Part shown: one piece after another, positions 24,961 through 32,105 of the stretch
Layout: each line of letters starts with the position of its first letter
Numbering within the stretch: the stretch's first letter is position 1
Source: Haemophilus sp.
GTDB lineage: Bacteria; Pseudomonadota; Gammaproteobacteria; Enterobacterales; Pasteurellaceae
Reading direction: 5' to 3'
NCBI GenBank assembly: GCA_019423005.1
Contig: JAHZCF010000025.1
Coordinates: 1 to 34,803 of the forward strand
Length of the DNA: 34,803 nucleotides
The notes under the pieces: model-generated
What the model was told of the DNA's origin: nothing
Databases searched by the model: none
What the model saw: the letters and a program-made list of their open reading frames with translations, nothing else
Translations under genes and position numbers: made by a program

Positions 24961-24978
24961 ATATATAGGGGTTTTACC

Positions 24979-25191
24979 ATGGATAGAATAATCAGGGTAA
25001 AAGAATTTTTAACGATATTAGGAATATCTAAAAGTACATTCTACACTTGGCAGGATAAAAGTTCTGCTTATTATAAGCCTAATTTTCCCAAAAAAGTTAG
25101 CCTAGGAGCTAACTCCGTAGGCTACTTTGAATCTGATGTAAATCGGTACTTAAACAACATTAAAAACCTAAATGAGGTGATCTATGCTTAA
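24979..25191 (+). CDS. AlpA-family DNA-binding regulator
   Basis: A 70-aa MerR-like winged-helix protein of the prophage CP4-57 AlpA type. The pattern RIIRVKEFLTILGISKSTFYTW, then PNFPKKVSLG, then VGYFESDVNRYL matches the family (helix-turn-helix, 'P-P-x-x-LG' turn and 'W/YFESDV' ending). AlpA proteins switch on integrase or excision genes of P4-like elements and PICI satellites. It overlaps the next gene by 8 bp. A GGGG ribosome site lies 8 bases before the ATG. Confidence 0.85.
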   Translation: MDRIIRVKEFLTILGISKSTFYTWQDKSSAYYKPNFPKKVSLGANSVGYFESDVNRYLNNIKNLNEVIYA

Positions 25192-25462
25192 AACAGTAGA
25201 TGATAAGATTTTTTCAATTATTAATAGGAAATTGCCATTAGAGAAACGTTTTAAGAAGTTAACTAGCAATGCTAGAAATGTCTTATACACATTAATCATA
25301 AAAAGTAAAAATGAAAATAAAGAAATAACGTTAACTACTTTCAACTCGGAATCTGTTTTTAACTTAAAAAGAGATTTATTCATTAAAGCTATAAATGAAT
25401 TGATAAAAGTAGATTATTTAAAAAGAACTGAAATAGATAATATCTATATGCTAAAAATTTAA
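25184..25462 (+). CDS. Small winged-helix-like protein of unknown function
   Basis: A 92-aa protein translated in the same unit as the AlpA-like gene (8-bp overlap, AGGTGATC upstream). It has the alternating pattern of a winged helix: LTSNARNVLYTLIIKS, a polar linker, FNLKRDLFIKAINELIKVDYLKR, then a beta-like end. This resembles replication-initiator or replisome-loader wing domains encoded before helicase/primase genes in satellites, but I do not recognise a family. A terminator follows directly. Confidence 0.65.
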   Translation: MLKTVDDKIFSIINRKLPLEKRFKKLTSNARNVLYTLIIKSKNENKEITLTTFNSESVFNLKRDLFIKAINELIKVDYLKRTEIDNIYMLKI

Positions 25463-25466
25463 ATCC

Positions 25467-25490
25467 AAGCCACTATTTAGTGGCTTTTTT
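25467..25490 (+). terminator. Terminator between the small wHTH gene and the NTPase gene
   Basis: AAGCCACTA (25467-25475) and TAGTGGCTT (25478-25486) form a tight hairpin with TTTTTT following, ending 13 bp before the NTPase start. Transcription of the NTPase therefore needs read-through or antitermination. Confidence 0.85.
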
Positions 25491-25502
25491 ATGGAGATTA
25501 TT

Positions 25503-27221
25503 ATGAAGAAAGAAAATGTAAGTTTTCCAGATAAATGGAAGGGATGGAGATTAAAAAATAATGAGATTGATTACAATGTAGATGATAATAACTATCTACT
25601 TTCTAGGCGTAACTATTTACTAGATAAAGTAGATGATAGCAGTTACAAACTTAAGAATAGCATAGATAGCTATTCAAATAGGCAAGTCTTAGCTTGGGGT
25701 TGCGGCTCAGGGAAAACCACAAATTTAAAGGTTCTTTGTGCTAATACTGATAAGTCTACTTTGATTATTGTAAAAACAAATGAAGAAATTAAAAGGCTTG
25801 TATTTGATGTTAAAGCATTAAATCCTAAACAGTCCATTTGTGGAATTTATAAAGGAAGCGATACATTAAAAGAATTAGAATGTAATATTTATGCTTTGTC
25901 AAAATATAGAATAGTAGTAACTAATAACTGGAGGGCTTTATATGAATCAAGCAATATATTTATTAACTATGATGATCCCATAAAGAAAGAGATAACAAAG
26001 AGAGAATTAGTTATCTTTGATGAATTCCAGACCCCTTATACGGATATAGTAGTAAAACATGAGAAATTATTAGTAGAACTTTATAAGAGAGAGTTGATAT
26101 ACAGAAAAGAGATAAGGCTAAATAAGGAGACAATTAAGAATATAATAAATTTTGACAAAAATATATTTAATGAATTATTTAATGATTTACCTGATATAAA
26201 AAATGAAAAACTATATCATGAAAGAGTTAGCTGGCTATTCAATAAACTTATAGTATCTTTAGGAGATCTATCTAATACAGATATATCATCAGATATTATC
26301 ATACACCAAGATATTAATGACTTTATAGATGAAGATACAAAATTAATTATTTTAGATGCCACAGCAGAATTTTTATTTGAAGGTAGTAATAATTGGAATA
26401 TAGCAAGATATAATCAAAGTAAAGTAGTTATAAATAATAATATTTATTATGATACATTGTTATCAACACGAAGGACAAGAAAAAGTAATGAGAAACATAA
26501 AAAAGATATTGTTGAAGACATAAGAAAACTTGAGAAATATATTTCTATGAATAATGGAAATAAACATCTTGTTATTACATGGAATAATACATTTCATATA
26601 GAGAATCTACCTAACTTCATTAAAGAAAATATTAGTAAAGATTTGCGAGATAAATATGAGGTTATTCATTATAATTCAGGAAAGTGTAGAGCTACAAATG
26701 AGTATATAAAATATGATTCAATAATATTTTTTGGTGAGTGGTTTAATAATTCATTTCATGCAGAGAGACTTTCTGAAGTATTAAATACTAAAATAGAATC
26801 TAAAGATCTAGTAAAATCAGAAATAGTTCAAGCAATTTTTAGAACTCAAGCAAGAATAGGAAAGTCAGTATCTATCGCATTTTTTTACAATTATAATGAG
26901 AAATTATTGGATGGATACGATTCATTTGAAGAAAGTATTAATAGTATATTGAATATAGAAGATAATGATTTTAAAAGAATGGTTAAAATGAGAAGAATAT
27001 TAAATATAATGGAAAATGAATTGAATAAGAATACACTAAAAAAAGTAAAAAACTTCATTCGTAAAATGAATATTTTAGATTTAAAAAATGAAATTATGGA
27101 AATTAAAACCAGCCTTAAAGAATTAAATGATATTGTTGATCATAAATTTAAATCTAGGAGAGATGTTATACCACTTCAAAATGCTCTCATGGAATACCTT
27201 AATATAAATTTAACTTTATAA
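25503..27221 (+). CDS. Putative helicase-like NTPase, family not recognised
   Basis: A 572-aa protein from the ATG at 25503, which has GGAGA five bases upstream (an ATG at 25491 adds four residues). Walker A is WGCGSGKTT (about 65-73), Walker B LVIFDEFQ (169-176). Further motifs resemble superfamily 2 helicases: LIILDATAEF (281-290) like the S/DAT motif, IIFFGEWFN (407-415) and QAIFRTQAR (443-451) like the arginine-finger motif VI. The C-terminal about 80 residues are Lys-rich and helical. It is very Asn/Lys/Ile-rich from AT bias. Position after an alpA and wHTH gene suggests element replication. No primase motif is visible. An alternative is an anti-phage or anti-helper effector. Confidence 0.7.
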   Translation: MKKENVSFPDKWKGWRLKNNEIDYNVDDNNYLLSRRNYLLDKVDDSSYKLKNSIDSYSNRQVLAWGCGSGKTTNLKVLCANTDKSTLIIVKTNEEIKRLVFDVKALNPKQSICGIYKGSDTLKELECNIYALSKYRIVVTNNWRALYESSNIFINYDDPIKKEITKRELVIFDEFQTPYTDIVVKHEKLLVELYKRELIYRKEIRLNKETIKNIINFDKNIFNELFNDLPDIKNEKLYHERVSWLFNKLIVSLGDLSNTDISSDIIIHQDINDFIDEDTKLIILDATAEFLFEGSNNWNIARYNQSKVVINNNIYYDTLLSTRRTRKSNEKHKKDIVEDIRKLEKYISMNNGNKHLVITWNNTFHIENLPNFIKENISKDLRDKYEVIHYNSGKCRATNEYIKYDSIIFFGEWFNNSFHAERLSEVLNTKIESKDLVKSEIVQAIFRTQARIGKSVSIAFFYNYNEKLLDGYDSFEESINSILNIEDNDFKRMVKMRRILNIMENELNKNTLKKVKNFIRKMNILDLKNEIMEIKTSLKELNDIVDHKFKSRRDVIPLQNALMEYLNINLTL

Positions 27222-27225
27222 AATA

Positions 27226-27258
27226 AAAGCCTAATAGGGAGTTAATCTATTAGGCTTT
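27226..27258. terminator. Bidirectional terminator between convergent island genes
   Basis: AAAGCCTAATAG (27226-27237) and CTATTAGGCTTT (27247-27258) form a perfect 12-bp stem with a 9-nt loop, with T or A runs on both sides. It serves the NTPase gene (plus) and the coiled-coil gene (minus). Confidence 0.92.
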
Positions 27259-27263
27259 ATTTT

Positions 27264-27851
27264 TTATTGAATAGTTACATAAAAATCTTTTCCATTATCA
27301 CTACTTTCAATTTTATAACGTATAGGTGCTTTTATGCCACTGTTATATTGATTTCTATAAACTTCTATTGCTTGTTCATGTTCTCTAACCATTTTATCTA
27401 ACTGTTCTTTAGTTTCAGATAAATATTTATCCCTTTCTTGTTGATAATAAATTTTTACTCTATTAATATCTTGAGGGTAAGATTCTTCTAAAATCCTAAG
27501 ATTATCTTCAATATTCTTAACCTTATCATCCCTTTCTTGATTGAATCTATTTTTATGATGATTGTAATTATTAGAAAGTTCCTTTTTGTTACGTTCTAAA
27601 GACTCAGACACTTCTTTATCACTTGCTCCTGCTCTTTTATAGTTTTTAGCATCTAATTCGATTTGGCTAGACATTCTTTTATAATGATTTTCATTTTCTA
27701 GTAATTTTTGTTCTGAATCAGAAATAGCTTTATTTTTATCTGAAGAAAGACTGTTCTTTTTACTAGAATATTTATTTTCTAATTCAGATAACTGTTCTTT
27801 TTCTCTTTTATCCATTTTTAATGAAAATTCATTAAATGCATTTTTTAGCAT
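27264..27851 (-). CDS. Coiled-coil protein of unknown function, possibly 5'-truncated
   Basis: A 195-aa, highly charged Glu/Lys/Asn protein with nearly uninterrupted heptad-like helix from about residue 10 to 165 and a short beta-like tail (YKIESSDNGKDFYVTIQ). There are no membrane segments or signal peptide. The ATG at 27851 has only a weak ribosome site, and the frame stays open for 16 more codons upstream with protein-like content (SEDPKKEI just before the ATG), up to a TAA. This may mean that the original start lay further right and was removed when the mer cassette entered. I do not recognise a family; scaffold, SMC-like or defence accessory roles are all conceivable. Confidence 0.6.
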   Translation of the reverse strand: MLKNAFNEFSLKMDKREKEQLSELENKYSSKKNSLSSDKNKAISDSEQKLLENENHYKRMSSQIELDAKNYKRAGASDKEVSESLERNKKELSNNYNHHKNRFNQERDDKVKNIEDNLRILEESYPQDINRVKIYYQQERDKYLSETKEQLDKMVREHEQAIEVYRNQYNSGIKAPIRYKIESSDNGKDFYVTIQ

Positions 27852-27971
27852 TATTTCTTTTTTTGGGTCTTCGGAATATATAATGGAATTACTTTCTTAA
27901 TAGTTTAAAAACAACTGGTGTTTAAATTGGATTTTCTGGTGGGATGTTAGGATAATCAATAGTATTATATA

Positions 27972-28001
27972 AAAGTATCAATCACATACGAGTGATACTT
28001 T
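27972..28001. promoter_or_regulatory. Operator-like inverted repeat left of the mer cassette
   Basis: AAAGTATCA and TGATACTTT, perfect 9-bp arms with a 12-bp centre that is itself partly symmetrical (CAC..GTG), lie within 27972-28001. A promoter-like TTGGAT/GATAAT pair lies to its left. It could be the operator of the XRE-type regulator whose C-terminal part survives at 31266-31583, or the end of the mer cassette. Confidence 0.4.
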
Positions 28002-28029
28002 GGGAAAAAAATAAAATAGTCCAATTTAC

Positions 28030-28061
28030 TTGACCGTGTACTATGGTACATGGTTTATAAT
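28030..28061 (+). promoter_or_regulatory. MerR-type promoter and operator of merRA
   Basis: -35 TTGACC (28030-28035) and -10 TATAAT (28056-28061) are 20 bp apart, the over-long spacing typical of MerR-activated promoters. Between them ACCGTGTAC (28033-28041) and GTACATGGT (28046-28054) form an inverted repeat with one mismatch, the MerR binding site. It is placed before merR, as in Gram-positive mer operons, so regulator and reductase share one mercury-induced promoter. Confidence 0.9.
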
Positions 28062-28080
28062 ATTCAGGGGGTGAAATAAG

Positions 28081-28473
28081 ATGATTTATCGCATTAGTGA
28101 GTTTGCAGATAAATGTGGAGTTAATAAAGAAACGATCAGATATTACGAGCGAAAAAATTTATTACAAGAACCTCACCGAACGGAAGCTGGTTATCGGATA
28201 TATTCATATGATGACGTTAAGCGTGTTGGGTTTATTAAACGAATACAGGAACTTGGTTTCTCTTTAAGCGAGATTTATAAATTACTTGCTGTTGTAGATA
28301 AAGATGAAGTTCGTTGTCAAGATATGTTCGAATTTGTTTCTAAAAAACAAAAGGAAGTGCAAAAACAAATAGAGGATTTAAAACGAATTGAAACTATGTT
28401 AGACGACTTAAAACAACGATGTCCAGCTGAAAAGCAATTACATTCGTGTCCAATAATAGAAACATTAACATGA
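28081..28473 (+). CDS. merR: Mercury-responsive regulator MerR, Gram-positive type
   Basis: A 130-aa dimeric regulator that represses and, with Hg(II), activates the mer promoter by untwisting DNA. The N-terminal winged helix-turn-helix YRISEFADKCGVNKETIRYY is followed by a long dimerisation helix. The three mercury-binding cysteines C79, C114 and C123 occupy the same positions as in Bacillus RC607 MerR. The text ELGFSLSEIYKLL, VVDKDEVRC and CPIIETL is clearly the Firmicutes lineage rather than Tn21/Tn501. Strong AGGGGGTGA ribosome site. merA starts 28 bp after the stop. Confidence 0.94.
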   Translation: MIYRISEFADKCGVNKETIRYYERKNLLQEPHRTEAGYRIYSYDDVKRVGFIKRIQELGFSLSEIYKLLAVVDKDEVRCQDMFEFVSKKQKEVQKQIEDLKRIETMLDDLKQRCPAEKQLHSCPIIETLT

Positions 28474-28501
28474 GAGATTAATTAACGAAAGGAGCTTTTT
28501 T

Positions 28502-30142
28502 ATGAATAAATTTAAGGTAAACATTTCAGGAATGACCTGTACGGGTTGTGAAAAACACGTAGAATCAGCACTTGAAAAGATAGGTGCTAAAAATATTGAG
28601 TCTAGTTATCGTCGTGGTGAAGCAGTATTTGAACTGCCCGATGATATTGAGGTTGAAAGTGCAATAAAGGCGATTGATGAAGCAAATTACCAAGCCGGAG
28701 AAATTGAAGAAGTATCATCACTAGAAAACGTGGCGTTAATTAATGAAGACAATTATGACCTTCTTATTATTGGTTCTGGTGCTGCTGCCTTTTCTTCGGC
28801 AATTAAAGCTATAGAATACGGTGCAAAAGTTGGAATGATTGAGCGTGGAACGGTTGGGGGAACCTGTGTGAATATTGGCTGTGTTCCGTCAAAAACTCTT
28901 CTTAGGGCAGGGGAAATCAATCATTTATCAAAAGACAATCCGTTTATAGGTTTACAAACATCCGCTGGAGAAGTGGATTTAGCTAGTTTAATCACGCAAA
29001 AGGATAAATTGGTGAGCGAACTTCGGAATCAAAAATATATGGATTTAATTGATGAATATAATTTTGATTTAATTAAAGGTGAAGCAAAATTCGTTGATGC
29101 TAGTACGGTTGAGGTCAATGGGGCAAAGTTATCTGCAAAACGCTTTTTAATTGCAACAGGTGCATCGCCTTCGTTGCCCCAAATTTCAGGACTTGAAAAA
29201 ATGGACTATTTAACTAGTACAACACTTCTTGAGTTAAAGAAAATACCAAAACGATTAACTGTAATTGGTTCAGGATACATTGGAATGGAGCTTGGACAAC
29301 TATTTCATCATTTAGGTTCAGAAATAACGCTTATGCAAAGAAGTGAGCGACTTTTAAAGGAGTATGATCCTGAGATTTCAGAGTCAGTTGAAAAAGCGTT
29401 AATTGAACAGGGTATAAACCTTGTCAAAGGGGCAACTTTTGAGCGTGTTGAACAAAGTGGAGAGATAAAAAGGGTTTACGTAACAGTAAATGGCAGTAGA
29501 GAAGTCATTGAATCAGATCAGTTACTTGTTGCCACTGGAAGAAAACCAAATACGGATTCTTTAAATTTAAGTGCAGCAGGTGTTGAAACTGGAAAAAATA
29601 ATGAAATCCTGATCAATGATTTTGGTCAAACAAGTAATGAAAAGATTTATGCAGCAGGAGATGTGACTTTAGGACCACAATTTGTATATGTAGCAGCCTA
29701 TGAAGGTGGAATTATTACTGATAATGCTATTGGTGGATTAAACAAAAAAATAGATTTATCGGTAGTTCCTGCTGTTACGTTTACGAATCCGACGGTTGCA
29801 ACGGTTGGTTTAACAGAAGAACAAGCAAAAGAGAAAGGGTATGATGTGAAGACATCTGTATTACCTTTAGATGCTGTTCCAAGAGCAATTGTAAACCGTG
29901 AAACAACCGGTGTATTTAAACTAGTAGCAGATGCAGAAACACTAAAAGTATTAGGGGTTCATATTGTATCTGAAAATGCAGGAGATGTCATCTATGCAGC
30001 ATCATTAGCTGTTAAATTTGGCTTAACGATAGAAGATTTAACAGAAACCCTAGCACCATATTTAACAATGGCTGAAGGGCTAAAATTAGTTGCACTTACG
30101 TTCGATAAAGATATTTCGAAATTATCTTGTTGTGCAGGCTAA
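28502..30142 (+). CDS. merA: Mercuric reductase MerA
   Basis: FAD-dependent NADPH reductase of Hg(II) to volatile Hg(0) (546 aa, cytoplasmic). An N-terminal heavy-metal domain has GMTCTGC (C13, C16). The pyridine nucleotide-disulphide core follows with GSGAAAFSSA for FAD, redox-active C122 and C127 in GGTCVNIGCVPSK, GSGYIGMELGQ for NADPH, and AAGDVTLGPQFVYVAA. The C-terminal vicinal Cys pair C543-C544 (LSCCAG) that receives Hg(II) is present, so the enzyme looks complete. No merT, merP, merC or merB accompanies it. Strong AAAGGAGC ribosome site. Codon use and GC differ from the AT-rich island around it. Confidence 0.95.
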   Translation: MNKFKVNISGMTCTGCEKHVESALEKIGAKNIESSYRRGEAVFELPDDIEVESAIKAIDEANYQAGEIEEVSSLENVALINEDNYDLLIIGSGAAAFSSAIKAIEYGAKVGMIERGTVGGTCVNIGCVPSKTLLRAGEINHLSKDNPFIGLQTSAGEVDLASLITQKDKLVSELRNQKYMDLIDEYNFDLIKGEAKFVDASTVEVNGAKLSAKRFLIATGASPSLPQISGLEKMDYLTSTTLLELKKIPKRLTVIGSGYIGMELGQLFHHLGSEITLMQRSERLLKEYDPEISESVEKALIEQGINLVKGATFERVEQSGEIKRVYVTVNGSREVIESDQLLVATGRKPNTDSLNLSAAGVETGKNNEILINDFGQTSNEKIYAAGDVTLGPQFVYVAAYEGGIITDNAIGGLNKKIDLSVVPAVTFTNPTVATVGLTEEQAKEKGYDVKTSVLPLDAVPRAIVNRETTGVFKLVADAETLKVLGVHIVSENAGDVIYAASLAVKFGLTIEDLTETLAPYLTMAEGLKLVALTFDKDISKLSCCAG

Positions 30143-30301
30143 GGGAACTTTTTTACAACTCCCTATTCAAGTGAACCAGCTAATGCTTTAAGGGATTTTC
30201 TAAGTGCATTTGTGGTCACAAAAATAATTTAACACTGATGATTTCGACATCAAATCTATAATTGATACCTTAACACCGCAGAGTAATAAAGGATGAATAA
30301 T

Positions 30302-31268
30302 ATGTCAGACTTATTATCCCTACCAGACATTAAAACAATAGAACCGCCACAATAAAATGAAACCGATATGATGTTTAAAGTTGAAGCAGTCGGACCACCT
30401 GAACGTTGTCCTGAATGTGGTTTTGACAAGTTGTACAAACACAGTTCAAGAAATCAACTAATTATGGATTTGCCCATTCGTTTAAAGCGAGTGGGCTTAC
30501 AATTGAACCGTAGACGATACAAGTGTCGTGAATGCGGATCTACCTTCTGGGAACGCCTAATATCTGTAGATGAAAAGCGTAGTATGACCAAAAGGCTTTT
30601 AAAGTCCATTCAAGAGCAATCCATGTCTAAGACCTTTGTAGAAGTCGCAGAAAGCGTTGGTGTTGACGAGAAAACCATTAGGAACGTTTTTAAGGACTAT
30701 GTGGCACTCAAAGAACGTGAATACCAGTTTGAAACTCCTAAGTGGCTTGGGATAGACGAGATACATATTATCCGTAGACCTCGGCTTGTATTGACTAATA
30801 TTGAACGCAGGACTATTTATGACATCAAGCCTAACCGTAACAAGGAAACAGTCATCCAACGTCTTTCAGAAATCAGTGACAGGACTTACATTGAGTACGT
30901 CACAATGGATATGTGGAAGCCCTACAAAGACGCAGTGAACACTATCCTTCCACACGCTAAAGTTGTCGTAGATAAGTTTCATGTAGTTAGAATGGCTAAT
31001 CAAGCCTTAGATAACGTCAGAAAGTCTTTGAAAGCCCATATGAGCCAAAAAGAAAGACGTACCCTTATGCGTGAAAGGTTTATCCTTCTAAAGCGTAAAC
31101 ACGATCTAAATGAACGTGAATCATTCCTCTTAGATACTTGGTTAGGTAATCTTCCTGCTTTAAAAGAAGCCTATGAACTCAAAGAAGAGTTTTACTGGAT
31201 ATGGGATACTCCTGATCCAGATGAAGGTCATCTTCGTTATAGTCAATGGAGACACCGTTGTATGTCCA
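30302..31268 (+). pseudogene. ISL3-family transposase, nonsense mutation and 3' truncation
   Basis: An insertion-sequence transposase remnant of about 320 codons (full-length ISL3 enzymes are about 400-430 aa). The natural start at 30302 (MSDLLSLPDIKTIEPPQ) runs into an in-frame TAA at 30353-30355; the same frame then continues NETDMMFKVEAVGPPERC. An N-terminal zinc ribbon (CPECG and CRECG), a helix-turn-helix, and the DDE domain with Asp in WLGIDEIHI and MDMWKPY follow, plus VVVDKFHVVR. The catalytic Glu region is missing because the sequence stops at about WRHRCM and continues as unrelated DNA. The element cannot move by itself. It is typical of Streptococcus/Enterococcus-type ISL3, matching the origin of merRA. 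Confidence 0.9.
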
Positions 31269-31583
31269 GCAACTCTATATGCAAAAATTGAACGTGGAGA
31301 AACTAAGCTCAATCTTCATAAATTGGAGCAAATTGCCAATATCTTTAATATTGATGTTTTAGAACTAATCAAAAATGATGATAAGAATGTATTGTTCTTT
31401 ATGAATGATCATAATACTAACTACTACGGTTCAAATGAGAATTTGACATCAGAAATCGATCGATTAAAACTAACTATTTCGCATAAAGATGAGCTATTGA
31501 AACAAAGAGATCTAGTGATTGAACAAAAAGATAGCGAGATTTCAGCATTGAAAGAGATTATTTCTTTGCTTAAATCGAAATAG
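31266..31583 (+). pseudogene. C-terminal part of an XRE-type regulator, 5' end replaced
   Basis: From the codon at 31266 the frame reads PATLYAKIERGETKLNLHKL, the second half of an XRE/Cro-type helix-turn-helix (SxxTLxxIERGE-like), followed by EQIANIFNIDVLELI and a C-terminal coiled coil ending SALKEIISLLKSK. The first half of the DNA-binding domain is absent: upstream is ISL3 transposase in another frame. No matching N-terminal half was found at 27.85-28.03 kb. A 136-aa frame can be opened from an ATG at 31173, but its first 31 residues are out-of-frame transposase and not real. Confidence 0.8.
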
Positions 31584-31830
31584 ACACTATCTATAATATA
31601 CTTATTTTATCTAAATTATTTAACTATCAGAAAACGCTGTATAACCTATCTAAATCACTGCTAGCAGCATTATTTAGGGATAGATGAATTGCCCTACGTG
31701 TTTTTTTATCTTTCCTGCCATAAGCGTCTCTCGCATTATATTGACTATATATTCTATATCTAAGCGATTTTCTATTTTTAAGATCCCATATTATTAGAAT
31801 TCTATTAATTAATAAAAATTATAGATCAAG

Positions 31831-31854
31831 GGCTGATGATTCTCATCATCAGCC
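31831..31854. terminator. Strong 10-bp hairpin with a tetraloop
   Basis: GGCTGATGAT and ATCATCAGCC flank TCTC. There is no T run on the plus side; on the minus strand a moderately T-rich stretch follows further down. It may be a terminator or part of a small RNA. Confidence 0.45.
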
Positions 31855-31926
31855 TTAGCTCTCTATATAGATCTATAATGATAATCTTCTTCAAAAATAA
31901 ACGTAGCTAAGAGATCTTAATATATA

Positions 31927-31959
31927 GTAAAAGCTACAATTTGTATTTGTAGCTTTTAC
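31927..31959. terminator. 12-bp hairpin, terminator-like
   Basis: GTAAAAGCTACA (31927-31938) and TGTAGCTTTTAC (31948-31959) pair perfectly with a 9-nt loop. The TTTT lies within the right arm, so termination toward the right is possible. Confidence 0.5.
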
Positions 31960-32105
31960 ATAGGTAAGTAATCATATCTATCAAGATAGATACTCATTAA
32001 GTGTTTTTAACTAATTTATAAATAAATTTAGTTGTTTTTTTTATTATTAATAGAGGCAGGTCAAAAAAAAACAACTCCGTTTAATGGTAATTTCTCCTAA
32101 AAAAT

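Larger units (their letters stand above)
24449..24978. other. Noncoding region rich in inverted repeats at the left end of the island
   Basis: No convincing gene. Perfect inverted repeats follow one another: TGCTACC/GGTAGCA (24590-24615), TCTAAAAAA/TTTTTTAGA (24632-24671), TTTCC/GGAAA (24735-24750), the 12-bp palindrome TGCTTGCAAGCA (24772-24783), ATGGTCT/AGACCAT (24802-24831) and the terminator at 24926-24960. Lying next to alpA and an NTPase gene, it could hold a replication origin, regulator sites or small RNAs. Which of these is not decided by the sequence. Confidence 0.6.
31584..32105. other. Noncoding, hairpin-rich region between the xre remnant and the integrase
   Basis: 522 bp without a credible gene, very AT-rich. 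Structures seen: CTGCTAGCAG palindrome (31658-31667) nested in a larger imperfect stem (CTATCTAAAT with ATTTAGGGATAG, about 31647-31684); GGCTGATGAT/ATCATCAGCC with loop TCTC (31831-31854); GTAAAAGCTACA/TGTAGCTTTTAC (31927-31959); TATCTATC/GATAGATA (31975-31992); AGTTGTTTTTTTT/AAAAAAAACAACT (32030-32076). The last may terminate the integrase transcript. The others suggest structured RNAs or protein-binding sites. No family recognised. Confidence 0.55.

Noticed and set aside
31173..31583. A 136-aa open frame spanning the transposase end and the XRE remnant
   Set aside because: Its first 31 codons are out-of-frame transposase sequence; only the part from 31266 is a real gene fragment.
24560..32105. 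Possible CRISPR array in the repeat-rich noncoding regions
   Set aside because: The repeats are single dyads of different sequence, not a regularly spaced direct repeat with spacers, and no cas gene is present.
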